Positions 22,103 through 32,204 of a stretch of 50,120 bases of DNA are shown piece by piece. This stretch comes from Butyriboletus loyo (taxonomy: Eukaryota; Basidiomycota; Agaricomycetes; Boletales; Boletaceae): the NCBI GenBank assembly GCA_038093515.1, contig JBBPSI010000182.1:1-50120 (forward strand), written 5' to 3'. The translations under genes were made by a program, and so were the position numbers. Positions within the stretch are counted from its first letter, which is position 1; every line of letters starts with the position of its first letter. Below the pieces are notes generated by a model that was given only the letters and a program-made list of their open reading frames with translations, was not told the origin of the DNA and did not search any database.

Positions 22103-25100
22103 TCAAACGGCCGTGGGATGGATTCGATGGAACTGTTTTATTAGTTCTTTGGCATTTTTTAATTCACGAACCAGTAACCATTCCCGTTCTTCTCGTGGAA
22201 ACCCTTTCCAATGGACTAAATACTCCATCTTCTGACGTCTTTCTCTGGAGTCTATGATGGAATCTATTTCGTACTCGGGTAATCCTTCAACTTCAACAAC
22301 AGGGGGAGGAGGGGGAGCTTTTTGTGAAGGGAACGTAGCTTCGGTGAAAGGGGATAAGAGACATTCATTGAAAACCGGATGAATTTTCTTCCATTGAATC
22401 GGTAATTTGAGTTGATATGCCGATTTTCCGATTTTCTTTTGAATTTCGAATGGGCCGTATCGTTTATCATCCAATTTCTTTAACGGCCGATCTGTTCGAA
22501 TGTTCAAAGCCTCTAACCAAACCCTATCTCCGACTTGATACTCTTTGGAAGGGCTTACTCGTCGGTCGTAGAATCGTTTCATGTCTTCGTTGGCTTGGAG
22601 TAATGACGACTTTGCTTCTTCTCGTATTTTTGACATGAACTCCACGAATTCTTTGGCCGACTCGTTGCGTACTTCTTTTCGTTTGTTCGACCCAATCTCC
22701 GGATCTTGTCCGTACACCAGCATGAATGGCGAGTATCCTGTTGATTTGTTAACCTTATTATTATAGGTGAACTCGCTTAGTGCCAGCCATTCCGGCCAGT
22801 CGTCCTGTCGATGATTGGTGTAAATTCGGAGATATTGTTCGATTTCTCTATTCATTCGTTCGGTTTGCCCGTCCGTTTGGGGATGAAACGCCGTGCTAGG
22901 GTTAGCTTCGATTTTCAACAACGTGTAAAGATCTCGCATGAAATGCGACACGAAATTGGATCCTCGATCGCTGATTACTTTCTGTGGCGTTCCATGGGAT
23001 TTGAACACATTGTCCCGAAAGAGTCGTGCGATTCCTTCTGAGGTGACGGTGGTGTGAGTTGGGATTACTTTGATCATTTTGGAGAAACGATCCACTACCA
23101 CCAAAATCGCGTCGAAACCTTGAGCTTCGGGTAACGGTCCGATTAAATCCACGGAAATTGTTTTCCAAGGACCTTCGGGAATTTGATTCGGATGTAACGG
23201 GGCGGCCAACTTTTGATTTCTAGCTTTTGTCTTTTGGCACGTTTCGCAACCCGATACGTATTTCTTGACGTCACGTGTGATATTCGGCCACCAGTACTTT
23301 TGTTTAATGAATTCACGGGTTCTTTGAGCACCCGGATGGCCGGCCGTTACCGCATCGTGATGTTCGCGTAGAATCCTTTCCCTAAGGTCTTGTTTCTTGG
23401 GCACGTAGAGCATCCCGTTCCATCGTAGGAGTCCCTCTGTCTCGGTCCACTCTTTTAGTTTCTTGTCTAATCCTGTTAGAGCGAACCTTTCCCTGTATTT
23501 CTGTGATTTAGCGATTTCGTTTTCAATTGATTCAGGGAATGACGTTGGGACTTGAAGACTCGTTTCATCTTCTACGATTTCTGGGAATACTACGGAACGA
23601 TTTGAAAGTTCGAAATTCGGGTCGAACATTCGGAATAGGTGATCTTTGAGGAGAGTGACCGATTTGTTATCGTCCACCCCCCTCTCATGGTCTGGCCTCC
23701 TGGACAGACAATCGGCACGGTTTAGCTTTCCGGGTTTATGCGAGAGAACGAAATGATAATTTGCCAATTCATTCATCCATCGCGCTTGACGACGATTCAG
23801 ATCTTGCGGTTTACGGAAATACGTAAGATTTTTGTGATCGGATTCAATGAGGAATTCTTTGCGCGCATCCATGAGATAATGACGCCATTCGCGTAAGCAT
23901 TCGACTATCGCTAGGAGTTCCAGATCGTATATTTCATAGTTCCGTTCCGTTTCGTTACACGTTCGGGAGAAGAAGGCGACTGGGTGCCATAAATCGTTTT
24001 GCTTTTGTGACAATATTCCTCCAATGCCCGTTCCCGACGCGTCCGCTTCGACCTTGAATTCGCCGTCATCCGTTGCTAATGCTAAAACCGGGGCAGAAAT
24101 AAGAGTCGCTTTCAATGATTGAAAAGCGGTCTCTTGTTCTTCTGACCACTGCCAATCGACTTTGCCAGTCAGCTTAGTCAGAGCTTTTGCTTTCGTGCTA
24201 AATCCTTCTACGAATCTGCGATAGAAATTGAGGAAACCCAGAAACGATTGAAGTTCCTTCTTATTGGTGGGAACTGGCCATTCGGCAATCGCCTTTACTT
24301 TAACTGGGTCCATCTTTGCAGTTCCTTTTCCGACGATTAGTCCGAGGTATTCGGTTTCTTCTGTTTCGAACTCGCATTTCGAGGGTTTTAGGAAAAGGTT
24401 GTTCTTTCGAAGGATTTCTAGCACTTCTTTCACGATCTGACAATGTTCTTCCAAACCCACTGTAAAGATCATGATGTCGTCGATATACACCACAACCTTG
24501 CCTTTGTTTATTAATTCGCGGAATATGGTGTTCATCATCATTTGGAATGTCGCTGGGGAATTGGTCAAGCCGAAGAACATTACGAGGGGTTCATATAACC
24601 CTCGATTCGTTCGGAAGGCGGCCTTCCATTCATCTCCGTCTTTTATTCAGACATTATTATAGCCCCAACGTACATCCAACTTCGTGAAGTATTTCGCTCC
24701 TTTCAGCTTGTCGACCAGTTCCTGAATCAATGGGAGCGGGTATTGATTCTTAATGGTGATATTGTTTAATTTCCGGTAATCCTGTACAGGTCTTAACCGT
24801 CCATCTTTCTTTTTAATGAAGAAAAACGCCCAAGCGAAGGGGGACTTGGACGGTCGGATTCAGCCGGACTGTAAATTTTCCTCGAGAAATACGTCCAATT
24901 CTTTTTGTTCGTCAGGAGATAAATTGTAGATTTTGCAATCGACGACATGTTCGCCTGGGGTCAATTCTATAGCGTGATCCCACGGTTTTCTAGGCGGTAA
25001 TTCATCGAAATTCTCCTTGTCGAACACGGACTTATACCCATGATAATGTTCGGGTACGATTTCTTCGAACATTTTCTCTTTTTTCTTGGCTACGACTTCT

Positions 25101-25890
25101 GCTGCCAATTCGGTAGATTTTGTGGCGCAGAGGTAAGAATCGCAGTCCAATTGGAAAATTCTATCACCATTTTCGATCGATTCGTCATCATCATCGTCTT
25201 CTTCTGTTGGTATCAATTGTGGGACTGGGTAACAATTTGTCCCACACTCGAATTCCAACGTTCCTTCTTGCCAATCGATCCGAGGATTGTGTTTCTTTAA
25301 CCACTCGTGACCGATAAACAAGTCGGCTTTCCCTAAATCCGTTACTCCGAATAGTATTTTTTCAGAGTGATCTCCAACTTTCATTTGTAGTATTACGTAG
25401 TCGGTGATTTTTCCGCTGGCATTCATAGTGCCATCGGCGTTGTAAACGGATATTGGACGGGGAAGGGGGACGGTGTTGATGTTACGAGACAACGGAGACC
25501 CGGAGCTGATCGAAGATCCAGTGCATCCGCTATCGATTAATGCGGTCACTTCAAACGTTCGATTATCGTCTGTTGTGATTAACTGCACTGAGACTTCTAG
25601 ACTATTTTTCGTTGAATTGCTTCGAACGAATTTTCGCTCCTGTCGCATCTTGGCTATGGTCACCCAAGCAGCATCGTCATCCATGGCTTTCAAATCCTCG
25701 ACTAGAGAATCTGAAACTTCTTTGATGCGGGATTTATCGACGAAGGTTTCTAACCGCTGTTTGACCATTTGGGAATCCTGATGACGTAATGCTCTCACCA
25801 TCTGATCCGAGGACCAGTATCGGAGATTGCCACGTTTACTTCTTACCCTAGGGGTGCGTCCTTTGATTGCGTGTTCCCCAGACAGAACAG
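22103..25890 (-). pseudogene. pol: pol of the 6.9-kb Ty3 element (PR, RT, RNase H, integrase, chromodomain), two nonsense codons
   Basis: One reading frame runs from the LTR-like junction to 22103. The protease shows ALIDSGCTGSSIS (about 25550). The RT shows [17 protein letters not shown], then VVVYIDDIMIF (about 24490), and GFLNFYRRFV. RNase H shows VEADASGTGIGG. The integrase has the HHCC finger (H-x3-H ... CETCQKTK) and the DDE residues in VDLIGPLP, ISDRGSNF and TDGQTERMNRE. The C-terminus is a chromodomain with EYLVHWKGF. In-frame TGA codons occur at 24860-24862 (in SG-stop-IRPSK) and 24647-24649 (in YNNV-stop-IKDG). At both places an Arg fits the family, so CGA to TGA is likely. The rest of the frame is intact, which suggests fairly recent inactivation. 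A chromodomain usually steers integration to heterochromatin. Confidence 0.93.
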
Positions 25891-25892
25891 AG

Positions 25893-26113
25893 TGTTGCGA
25901 GGCAACGCGCAGTCGAATGCTAGCACGTAGTACCCTTTCACACGAGGTCCCACTACAGTTGCAGGTCTACACAAAGACCTGGCAATATGGAATCAAGGAG
26001 CTTCAACTTAATCCTCAACTGTTGCCAGCGAATAGACAAGTGGTTAAAACTAGGGAATCCTAGTCTAACCACGAGCCCTTTTATATTGTACAAGGATGCG
26101 CGCTATCGTTACA
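25893..26113 (-). mobile_element. Foreign LTR-like insert (221 bp) at a duplication junction inside pol
   Basis: On the element strand it begins TGTAACGATAGCGCGC and ends TTGCCTCGCAACA (TG...CA). It contains TATAAAAGG about 35 nt from its start, so it looks like a solo LTR of another family. The two flanking 5-mers (CAGAG and CGAGA) differ. On its left the host element restarts at SVPSGEHAIKG; on its right the host element reads to NSLEVS. The 280-bp host segment between those two points is therefore present on both sides. Confidence 0.6.
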
Positions 26114-26809
26114 CGAGACTTCTAGGCTATTTTTCGTCGAATTGCTTCGAACGAACTTGCGCTCCTGTCTCATTTCAGCTATGGTCACCCAAGCGGCGTC
26201 GTCGTCCATGGCTTTCAGATCCTCGACTAGAGAATCCGAAACCTCTTTGATTCGTGACTTGTCGACGAACGACTCAAGCCGCTGTTTGACCGTGTGGGAA
26301 TCATGATGACGTATGGCTCTCACCATCTGATCCGAAGACCAGTATCGGAGATGGCCACGTTTACTCCTTACCCTGGGAGTGCGTCCTTTGATTGCGTGTT
26401 CCCCGGACGGAACAGAGGCAGAGGGGGTCAGGGGGACCCCACGACTCTTTTGCTCTTGTGGCAACGCACCCTTTGAGCCAGTTTCTGACGTAACTACCGG
26501 TATTTCACCGGCCCGAGTAGTGCCACTCACGGAGAGGGCGCACTTCTTTGATCTCTCGGTTTCTCCCGAAACGGACTTTGAAATCCGCTTCTTCTCACCT
26601 TCGGCTTTCGGCATTTCGATCTCTCGATCTGCTTTAGGCCTTTTCAGGATTTTCACAACGGGCGCCTCAGCTTTCGCGGGCTTCACCGTTGATTCCTGTG
26701 TCTCTTCGCTTTCCCTAGCATGTTCCACTTCCAGACAATTATATTTATTTTCAAATGTGGAACATGAGGTACTAACATTCTTCTTCAGCGAGGCGAGACT
26801 AGATCTCAC
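26114..26809 (-). pseudogene. pol: 5' part of pol (linker and protease N-terminal region), interrupted copy
   Basis: It opens in the -1 frame relative to gag, overlapping the gag stop. It contains a Lys/Glu-rich linker, then TPRVRSKRGHLRYWSSDQMV, then DKSRIKEVSDSLVEDLKAMD and VRSNSTKNSLEVS, where it runs into the LTR-like insert and stops. The last 90 or so codons are repeated, with roughly one change in ten bases, at the start of the second pol segment (25590-25890). There is no ATG near the frame start, so expression would need frameshifting or re-initiation. Confidence 0.75.
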
Positions 26810-28206
26810 TGAAGATTCGGAAAATCCCCTTTAGGGACGCCCGATTCGATCTTTTCGAGAATCTCGATTATTTCTCCCTCGTGTTCCACCTTTCTGGTTC
26901 GGAACGTCTTAGGGTTCTTGCAATCACGCGCAAGGTGACCGCGTTCGCCACACTTAAAGCACAGCCCTTGTGCTCTCGCTCTCGTCAGGTCCATCGCCTG
27001 ACCCTGACCACCGTACGTAATACTAGTCGTCCCACTCGTAACCGAATCCTTCTTTTCGGCCACTTGAGGGCGTGTTTGATCTTTCGAAGCTGCAAAGGCA
27101 GGCTTCGGCGTGTTGGGGTTCTGTGATGTAGAAGGATAAGAAGAGAACCATTTCGGCTTCGACCCTTTCCTTCTGTTAATCTCCGCTAGCGCGGTCTCGG
27201 CCCGAATCAGAGCCGTCTTCCATTTCTCGTTGTCGTACGTGTCGAGAAGGGCCGGCTGAGACCTTTCGACAAATTCGACGATTTCGTTGTTGATACCATC
27301 GCGGATAATGGCGTTGATGAAGGGTGCCATGGAGTGGCGGTCCCTGTCTGAGTATCCGGCTTGAATCGCCAGAGTGTCGAGCTTGGTGAAGAAATCCTCC
27401 ACCGATCCTTTGTCCTGCTTCAGCTTTCGCAGGTCGGCCTCCGCTTGCCGTTTCAGCATCGTGGGCATGAATTGCGCCTTGAGTTCGTGGACGAAAAGTC
27501 CCCAGGTCCAGGCGACTGACACGCCGTGTTCGTCTATGTGCTGATCTACGAAGAGATCTGCGAGGCGTCCCGCGGCGTTATCTCCTCGCATGTATGACAA
27601 CGCAAAGTAAATCTTTGCGTCATCGTTCGGGAACCGGTCCGCGTTGGCCATGATGTACAGCTTGACCGTACGGAACCATTGCTGGAACTTTTTCTTGTCG
27701 CCGTCGAAGGCGTCTGGTTTGTTAGCATAGCCCTTGTGGGCACGCTCAGGGGTGGATGCGGATACATGAGGACGGGGGGAGGTCGGAAGAGCTGGCGGAG
27801 GGAATGAGGAGACGGGTCGTGGCCAATCGGCCGATCGATCTGAGGGTGTGGGTGACACGTTCCTGGACGGCAAACTCACGCGCGGCATCGTCGAAGGACG
27901 CGGCGTAAGTGTTGTGCCAGGGGAAGGTCTGACGGGGGAGGGGATGGCGAATCGTCGGTCTGGAGGAGGTGGTGCGGAAAAGGATAGCATGCGAACATTG
28001 AGCTCGCCGACTTGTTGAGCTAACGTATTGTTTCGCTCGAGCAATTCCTGGTTCTGTCGGTACAGGATTTGGTTTTGATCCTCGAACCGCTGTAGAAGGG
28101 CGGCGAGATCGGGAGTGACTTGGAATGAAGCGTTGGACGCTGAAGGGGTTGCTTCGGGTTCCCCCCAGGGCTGAGGTGTAGTAGGGCGATAGAGATCGTA
28201 AGACAT
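26806..28206 (-). CDS. gag: gag of the 6.9-kb Ty3 element (466 aa, one zinc knuckle)
   Basis: Capsid/nucleocapsid precursor forming the particle in which reverse transcription occurs. The ATG at 28206 opens an intact 466-codon frame. It has an N-terminal coiled-coil-like Gln/Asn stretch (LLQRFEDQNQILYRQNQELL) and a Pro-rich linker. The Ty3 capsid region follows (DAFDGDKKKFQQWFRTVKLY to WGLFVHELKAQFMP and KLKQDKGSVEDFFTKLDTLA). A CCHC knuckle, CFKCGERGHLARDC, lies near residue 415. It ends PNLQ-stop; pol overlaps in the -1 frame. Confidence 0.93.
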   Translation of the reverse strand: MSYDLYRPTTPQPWGEPEATPSASNASFQVTPDLAALLQRFEDQNQILYRQNQELLERNNTLAQQVGELNVRMLSFSAPPPPDRRFAIPSPVRPSPGTTLTPRPSTMPRVSLPSRNVSPTPSDRSADWPRPVSSFPPPALPTSPRPHVSASTPERAHKGYANKPDAFDGDKKKFQQWFRTVKLYIMANADRFPNDDAKIYFALSYMRGDNAAGRLADLFVDQHIDEHGVSVAWTWGLFVHELKAQFMPTMLKRQAEADLRKLKQDKGSVEDFFTKLDTLAIQAGYSDRDRHSMAPFINAIIRDGINNEIVEFVERSQPALLDTYDNEKWKTALIRAETALAEINRRKGSKPKWFSSYPSTSQNPNTPKPAFAASKDQTRPQVAEKKDSVTSGTTSITYGGQGQAMDLTRARAQGLCFKCGERGHLARDCKNPKTFRTRKVEHEGEIIEILEKIESGVPKGDFPNLQ

Positions 28207-28306
28207 TATATTCGGAGCAAAGGCTCGACGAATGGAAGGATGAGGGATAGGAGTACCTGGTGATCAATGGAGCAGAGGCTCGACGTTGACCAGGAGGTGA
28301 GGGGTG

Positions 28307-28316
28307 ACCTTTTGAT
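28307..28316 (-). promoter_or_regulatory. Primer-binding site, apparently self-complementary to the LTR (Ty3 element 1)
   Basis: On the element strand ATCAAAAGGT lies 2 nt after the 5' LTR. Its exact complement, ACCTTTTGAT, is in the LTR at 28414-28405 (element strand), about 36 nt downstream of the first base of the TATATATATA tract. I see no match to the usual initiator-tRNA site. This is the arrangement of Tf1/sushi-type self-priming. Confidence 0.65.
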
Positions 28317-28318
28317 AA

Positions 28319-28562
28319 TGTTGGAACTACAGAGCAATGACTGAGAGAAATCAATATTAGACAATGAGCTACGACATGAAATATATACCTGAGAGAAATC
28401 AATAATCAAAAGGTAAAGAACACGAAACAGAGCTCGTAGGTATATATATAAGAAAGTAGAACTATAGGGCCGGTATTGTGATATGTTCAAGAATGTGATA
28501 GAAAAGAGAAGAATCATAACGAAGAAAAGAAACGTGAAAGAAAGAAAAGTAAAGTCCTAACA
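28319..28562 (-). repeat. 5' LTR of the 6.9-kb Ty3 element
   Basis: 244 bp, same length as the partner LTR; starts TGTTGGAACTACAGAGC and ends AGTCCTAACA on the plus strand. By eye it differs from the 3' LTR at about 8% of positions, mostly clustered in the AG-rich end. Confidence 0.9.
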
Positions 28563-29322
28563 TTCGCACGCAATGACCTCTTGGTCTTGGATATCATCGG
28601 CTGTCGTCACGCCTGGGCAACCTTGCGCTACAACCTCCGGCCGTCTTTTGAAAGGCGACGTCCCCAATGTGATTCATATCCTCGCCTGTCCTCAACGAAC
28701 CTCGCGTTTCTGCTGATTTTATGAAAATGGACTTTTCCATCCGGCCGGAATGTGTCCACTCTCAAATCGTCCGCATGAAGAATATTTATCGAAACCTCAA
28801 TCGCCTCCCATGGATCGCCTCCTCTGCCATCTCAAAAATCCGCGTGCATGGCGAAGCACGACGACCAACATTTGAAATATTGTAAACACTAACCTCTGAC
28901 AATTCTGCTGGTCATAGCGCATCAACGCCTGGCCAGAATTGGATGAAAACGATACTCACCATGGGTTGATAATGTGACCTAGCTATGGGCATGACGCCGG
29001 TTTCGCTTTCTTTCTGTTCTTCCTTCCTTTCTTTTCAGCTCATTCGCGCTCGTTCGTCTCTTTATCTCTGCCCGCGTGTCTGTTTGCATCATGTCTTGTC
29101 TCGGCAATGGCTTGAGTAGGCGGAGTGTTCCCTTCTCCGCGCTTTGTGACGCGATGAGGTTTATTCTAGGATTAATGAACAAGGGGAATGGGAAGACAAA
29201 TGCGTTTAGACGCATTACGGTGGTTGCATTACCTCTATCGTGCGTGGGGGGAGCGCAGTCACGCCGACCCAGTCGGAAGCTTGTTTCTTTTTATTGTATT
29301 TTCTTGCCTTTTTCACCCTTTA

Positions 29323-29515
29323 AGGTTCCACACTTTACACAATGACTCAGATACTAAACGAAAACCATCACTCAGGCTCTCTCCTGTCCAGCATCGCTGT
29401 GCAATTACGAAGACGTTCTTGTATTCTTCATCAACTTGAGGTATCAATCACTCAAGCTGTAACGTTGAATGACCATTCTATAATCCATTCTTCCCAAGAT
29501 ATCAGATTCAGGGGT
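29323..29515 (+). repeat. Direct repeat, copy 1 (about 190 bp)
   Basis: Shares AGGTTCC, CTCTCCTGTCCAG, TATCAATCACTCA, GTTGAATG..CA and TTCTTCCCA(A/G)GATATCAGA with 30001-30206, in the same order and orientation. Confidence 0.6.
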
Positions 29516-30000
29516 CAGAGCAGTAAATGTAACAACTGTATTTCGAAGCACAACCGGTTCGTTTGTACGAACGAGCCGATTCGAAGAAATGAATTTATTG
29601 CGACTGCCGAGTTCGTAACGACGGCTTACTCAGCTATTCGTCCTCGTGAAGTTCGACTTGATCTATTGGTTGGAGTTTAGGGAGTACCATTTTGATAAGT
29701 GTAAGCCTGTTAGTATCCTCGGAACTGGTGCCCGAACTAATTTTCATATGTGGGGCTTCATGAAGAGGCTTAAATTCACTGGACTACGCAAGATGTCTAC
29801 TCTTCTGTTTCCTGCCATGCAGTTGAAGTCTCAACACCTCTCTTGACGCTCATCCTTCCCAACCTCTGTGACTCTGCTCGATAGCCTCCGAGTCAGCTTT
29901 TGCGAAGGATGAGCTCTTGCACTGCCACACCGCTGCCAGAGGGAAAGATGGTGATATCAGCACTGTTCGCAGTTATCTAACTGCCCTGAAACATGTTTCA

Positions 30001-30206
30001 AGGTTCCGTACTTTGCACAGGAGGTGGTATAATTAATAAAAACCGCGACTCTCCTGTCCAGTACACAACAATTTTGTTCGCTGTGTGATTAAGAAAGCAC
30101 CCCTGCATTCTTGGTCAGTATCAATCACTCAGGCTTCAACGCTGAATGGTCAATTTATAATCCTTTCTTCCCAGGATATCAGAGACTCATAGCTGACATT
30201 CAGGGC
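30001..30206 (+). repeat. Direct repeat, copy 2 (about 200 bp)
   Basis: Diverged second copy of the segment at 29323-29515, about 680 bp downstream; it ends about 125 bp before the ATG of the first DUF6533 gene. Confidence 0.6.
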
Positions 30207-30331
30207 TGTATACATAACAGCCAAGTGGCCCCAACCCTCAACTAATCTTCCCCCCCATCCCCCTGCTCGACTGGTCTTTGTTGTTTGTCCATCAGCCAGG
30301 TGTCACTGCCAGTGTTTCTCGTTTACACGAA

Positions 30332-32204
30332 ATGCCCTCGCAAGTAGTGACCACTTTGATGTCTAGTAACCAGATGAACAACTACTAGTATGTAGCCCAT
30401 TTGCTTGTTTGGAGTTCCACACTTCCAAGCAACAATTAATGTTATGCGGCAGCACAGTTGCAATGGTCACTATTGTGGTATATGATTATGGTGAGTGATT
30501 TTTTGTACATGCTCTGCTTCTCGTTTTAAATCCACAATTGCAATCCTGTTGCTGGAACTCTAGTCCTCACCTTTTCGAGAGAGGTATTTTATTCTGTTCT
30601 CTATCTCTTGTTTTCCCATCTAATGATCTTACAAAGATAGACTATGTTTGGGTAAGGCTGAGACTGTTATCAGTCAGGTTTCACGTCCCTGATAAAACTG
30701 CAGTGCAGACCCTGGACTTGGGTCTCTACACTGTTCATTGTCGTATGTATATGCCCTCCTCAGGGTACATTCTACTCAGGCTGCATGATTTTCAAAACTG
30801 ATTGTTCTGGTAGGTTCGTTATGTCGGTCTTTGTTGGACTATGTATGTCTATGGCTGCCCCAATGCATCTCTGAAATATGGCTAACCCTGGGCCGTTCGC
30901 AAGGGCATTTATACTTGGTATGTTCCAGGGTACTGACTATGTGTCAACATTGATCAGACTTACCAAGTACCACATTCGTAGTTGGCAGTAATTTTCTACC
31001 TGGGCCCATTATGGTCAGTTTTTGTGTGCTTTCCTTCTAATTGATCACTAATAGTCGTGTTCTGATAGACGTATGTACTTCATCTTCACAGGCAATGCTG
31101 TAACAATAACAGTCAACTAGGTGTAAGCCCACCCCTTTACAGTTTTCTGTACTAGGATGAGATATGGTTATTATTTTGAAGGTTCTGCAATGTGGCTGGT
31201 AGGTGGTTGGGGATATGTATTGTTCATTGCGGCTGCCGATTGTGAGTTGTTGCCCCCATAATCTGTTTTGCTGTGTGTTGAGTTGGGTTACGGTGGTGAT
31301 GATTCTACGTGTTTATGCAATGTGGAATAAATCACGAATAATCCTCGGTATCCTCCTCTTCAGTTATATGGTACAAATCGTCGTCACCTGTGTTTGGGAC
31401 GGTATCTCTGTCAGCTTTGGTAAGGCCGTGTTAGGTATGTTTCTAGATAAATTGGATGTCCCAAATCCAATATTAGGCAAATGGCCCTATGTTTATGGTC
31501 TTTTCTCCAGTGACGACTGTCCACACCCCCAATTCGACATTTTGCACCCTCTCATTTACCACGGCATCCTTCTCGCTGATCGACAAAACAATCCCCCGAT
31601 TTGTTCTCGCCGGTATACTATTGATTCTCGCTATCATCCCAACCTTCAAAGAGGCAATTGAGATGTACCAACTGGCGAAGCACTGGCAGATCAATCGGTA
31701 CATGAAGTTATTCGTGAAGGAAGGAGTGCTTTATTTCATTGTGTATGTTACCCTTGTCCCATTCTGTCATTTCCACACGACCACCGTTCGCTCCTACCCC
31801 CTTTCCCTCAAAAGCCCACAAAGAAAGCTAACCATAAGCATGCCTTTTTCCAAACCAGGACCCTGCTTTTCAACATCGTTGGTGTACTCCCACCTGTGTC
31901 TCCACCCACCCTCTATGTGATGGACTTCCTGGTCTTCCCCATGTATTCAGTTCCATGCATCATTATGCCCCGGTTCATCATCGGCATAAGAGAATTGTAT
32001 GACCGTGACCTTCGGAACCGATGGCGAGGGATCGACACTGGATTTGGGGTATTCTCACAACCAATTGCCAGCGGAAATGCGGATGTGTCCTCGATTGCAT
32101 TCGCAGATGTCAACCGAGAGGAGGGTCAGATGGTGGAGGGTAATATCGACGACTCGCAGGCGATTCAACCTGAAAGGCCAGGTGATGGTGCGCCTCAAGT
32201 GTGA
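30332..32204 (+). pseudogene. DUF6533-type membrane protein, copy A (probably splice-damaged)
   Basis: The ATG at 30332 (MPSQVVTTLMSSNQMNNY) leads to short exons. These encode TVAMVTIVVYDYVLTFSREIDYVW and CRPWTWVSTLFIV, then VRYVGLCW and a FLPGP block. Later come MRYGYYFEGSAMWLVGGWGY, VVMILRVYAMWNKSR, the TM pair ILGILLFSYMVQIVVTCVW and LVLAGILLILAIIPTF-like, and FIIGIRELYDRDLRNRW, with the tail ending at 32204. This is the DUF6533 layout of a seven-TM-like agaricomycete protein of unknown function. The acceptor before VVMILRV is GG (31292-31293) where copies B and C have AG, and no nearby AG keeps frame. Another acceptor (before the CCN block) is also altered. I therefore call it a probable pseudogene; non-canonical splicing or another exon choice would overturn that. 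Confidence 0.6.

Larger units (their letters stand above)
21659..28562 (-). mobile_element. Ty3/Gypsy chromovirus, 6.9 kb, chimeric and defective
   Basis: LTR at each end, then on the minus strand gag, protease, reverse transcriptase, RNase H, integrase and a chromodomain. The order PR-RT-RH-INT-chromodomain defines a chromovirus of the Ty3 group. The two 244-bp LTRs differ at roughly 20 positions by eye. The flanking 5-mers (ATGAG left, TTCGC right) do not match, so there is no target-site duplication. Internally about 280 bp is present twice around a foreign LTR-like insert (25893-26113), and pol has two in-frame TGA codons. It is not autonomous as it stands. Confidence 0.95.
28563..30331. 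other. Region between the Ty3 element and the first DUF6533 gene; contains a diverged direct repeat
   Basis: No gene that I can support. The stretch 29570-29690 resembles 36840-36950 (shared GAAGTTCGACTTGATC-type core), so upstream DNA was duplicated with the DUF6533 genes. A frame near 28568-28690 (NDLLVLDIIGCRHAWATLRY) looks coding but is unrecognised. Confidence 0.4.

Noticed and set aside
21654..28567. Target-site duplication for the 6.9-kb Ty3 element
   Set aside because: The flanking 5-mers are ATGAG and TTCGC; they do not match, so none is annotated.
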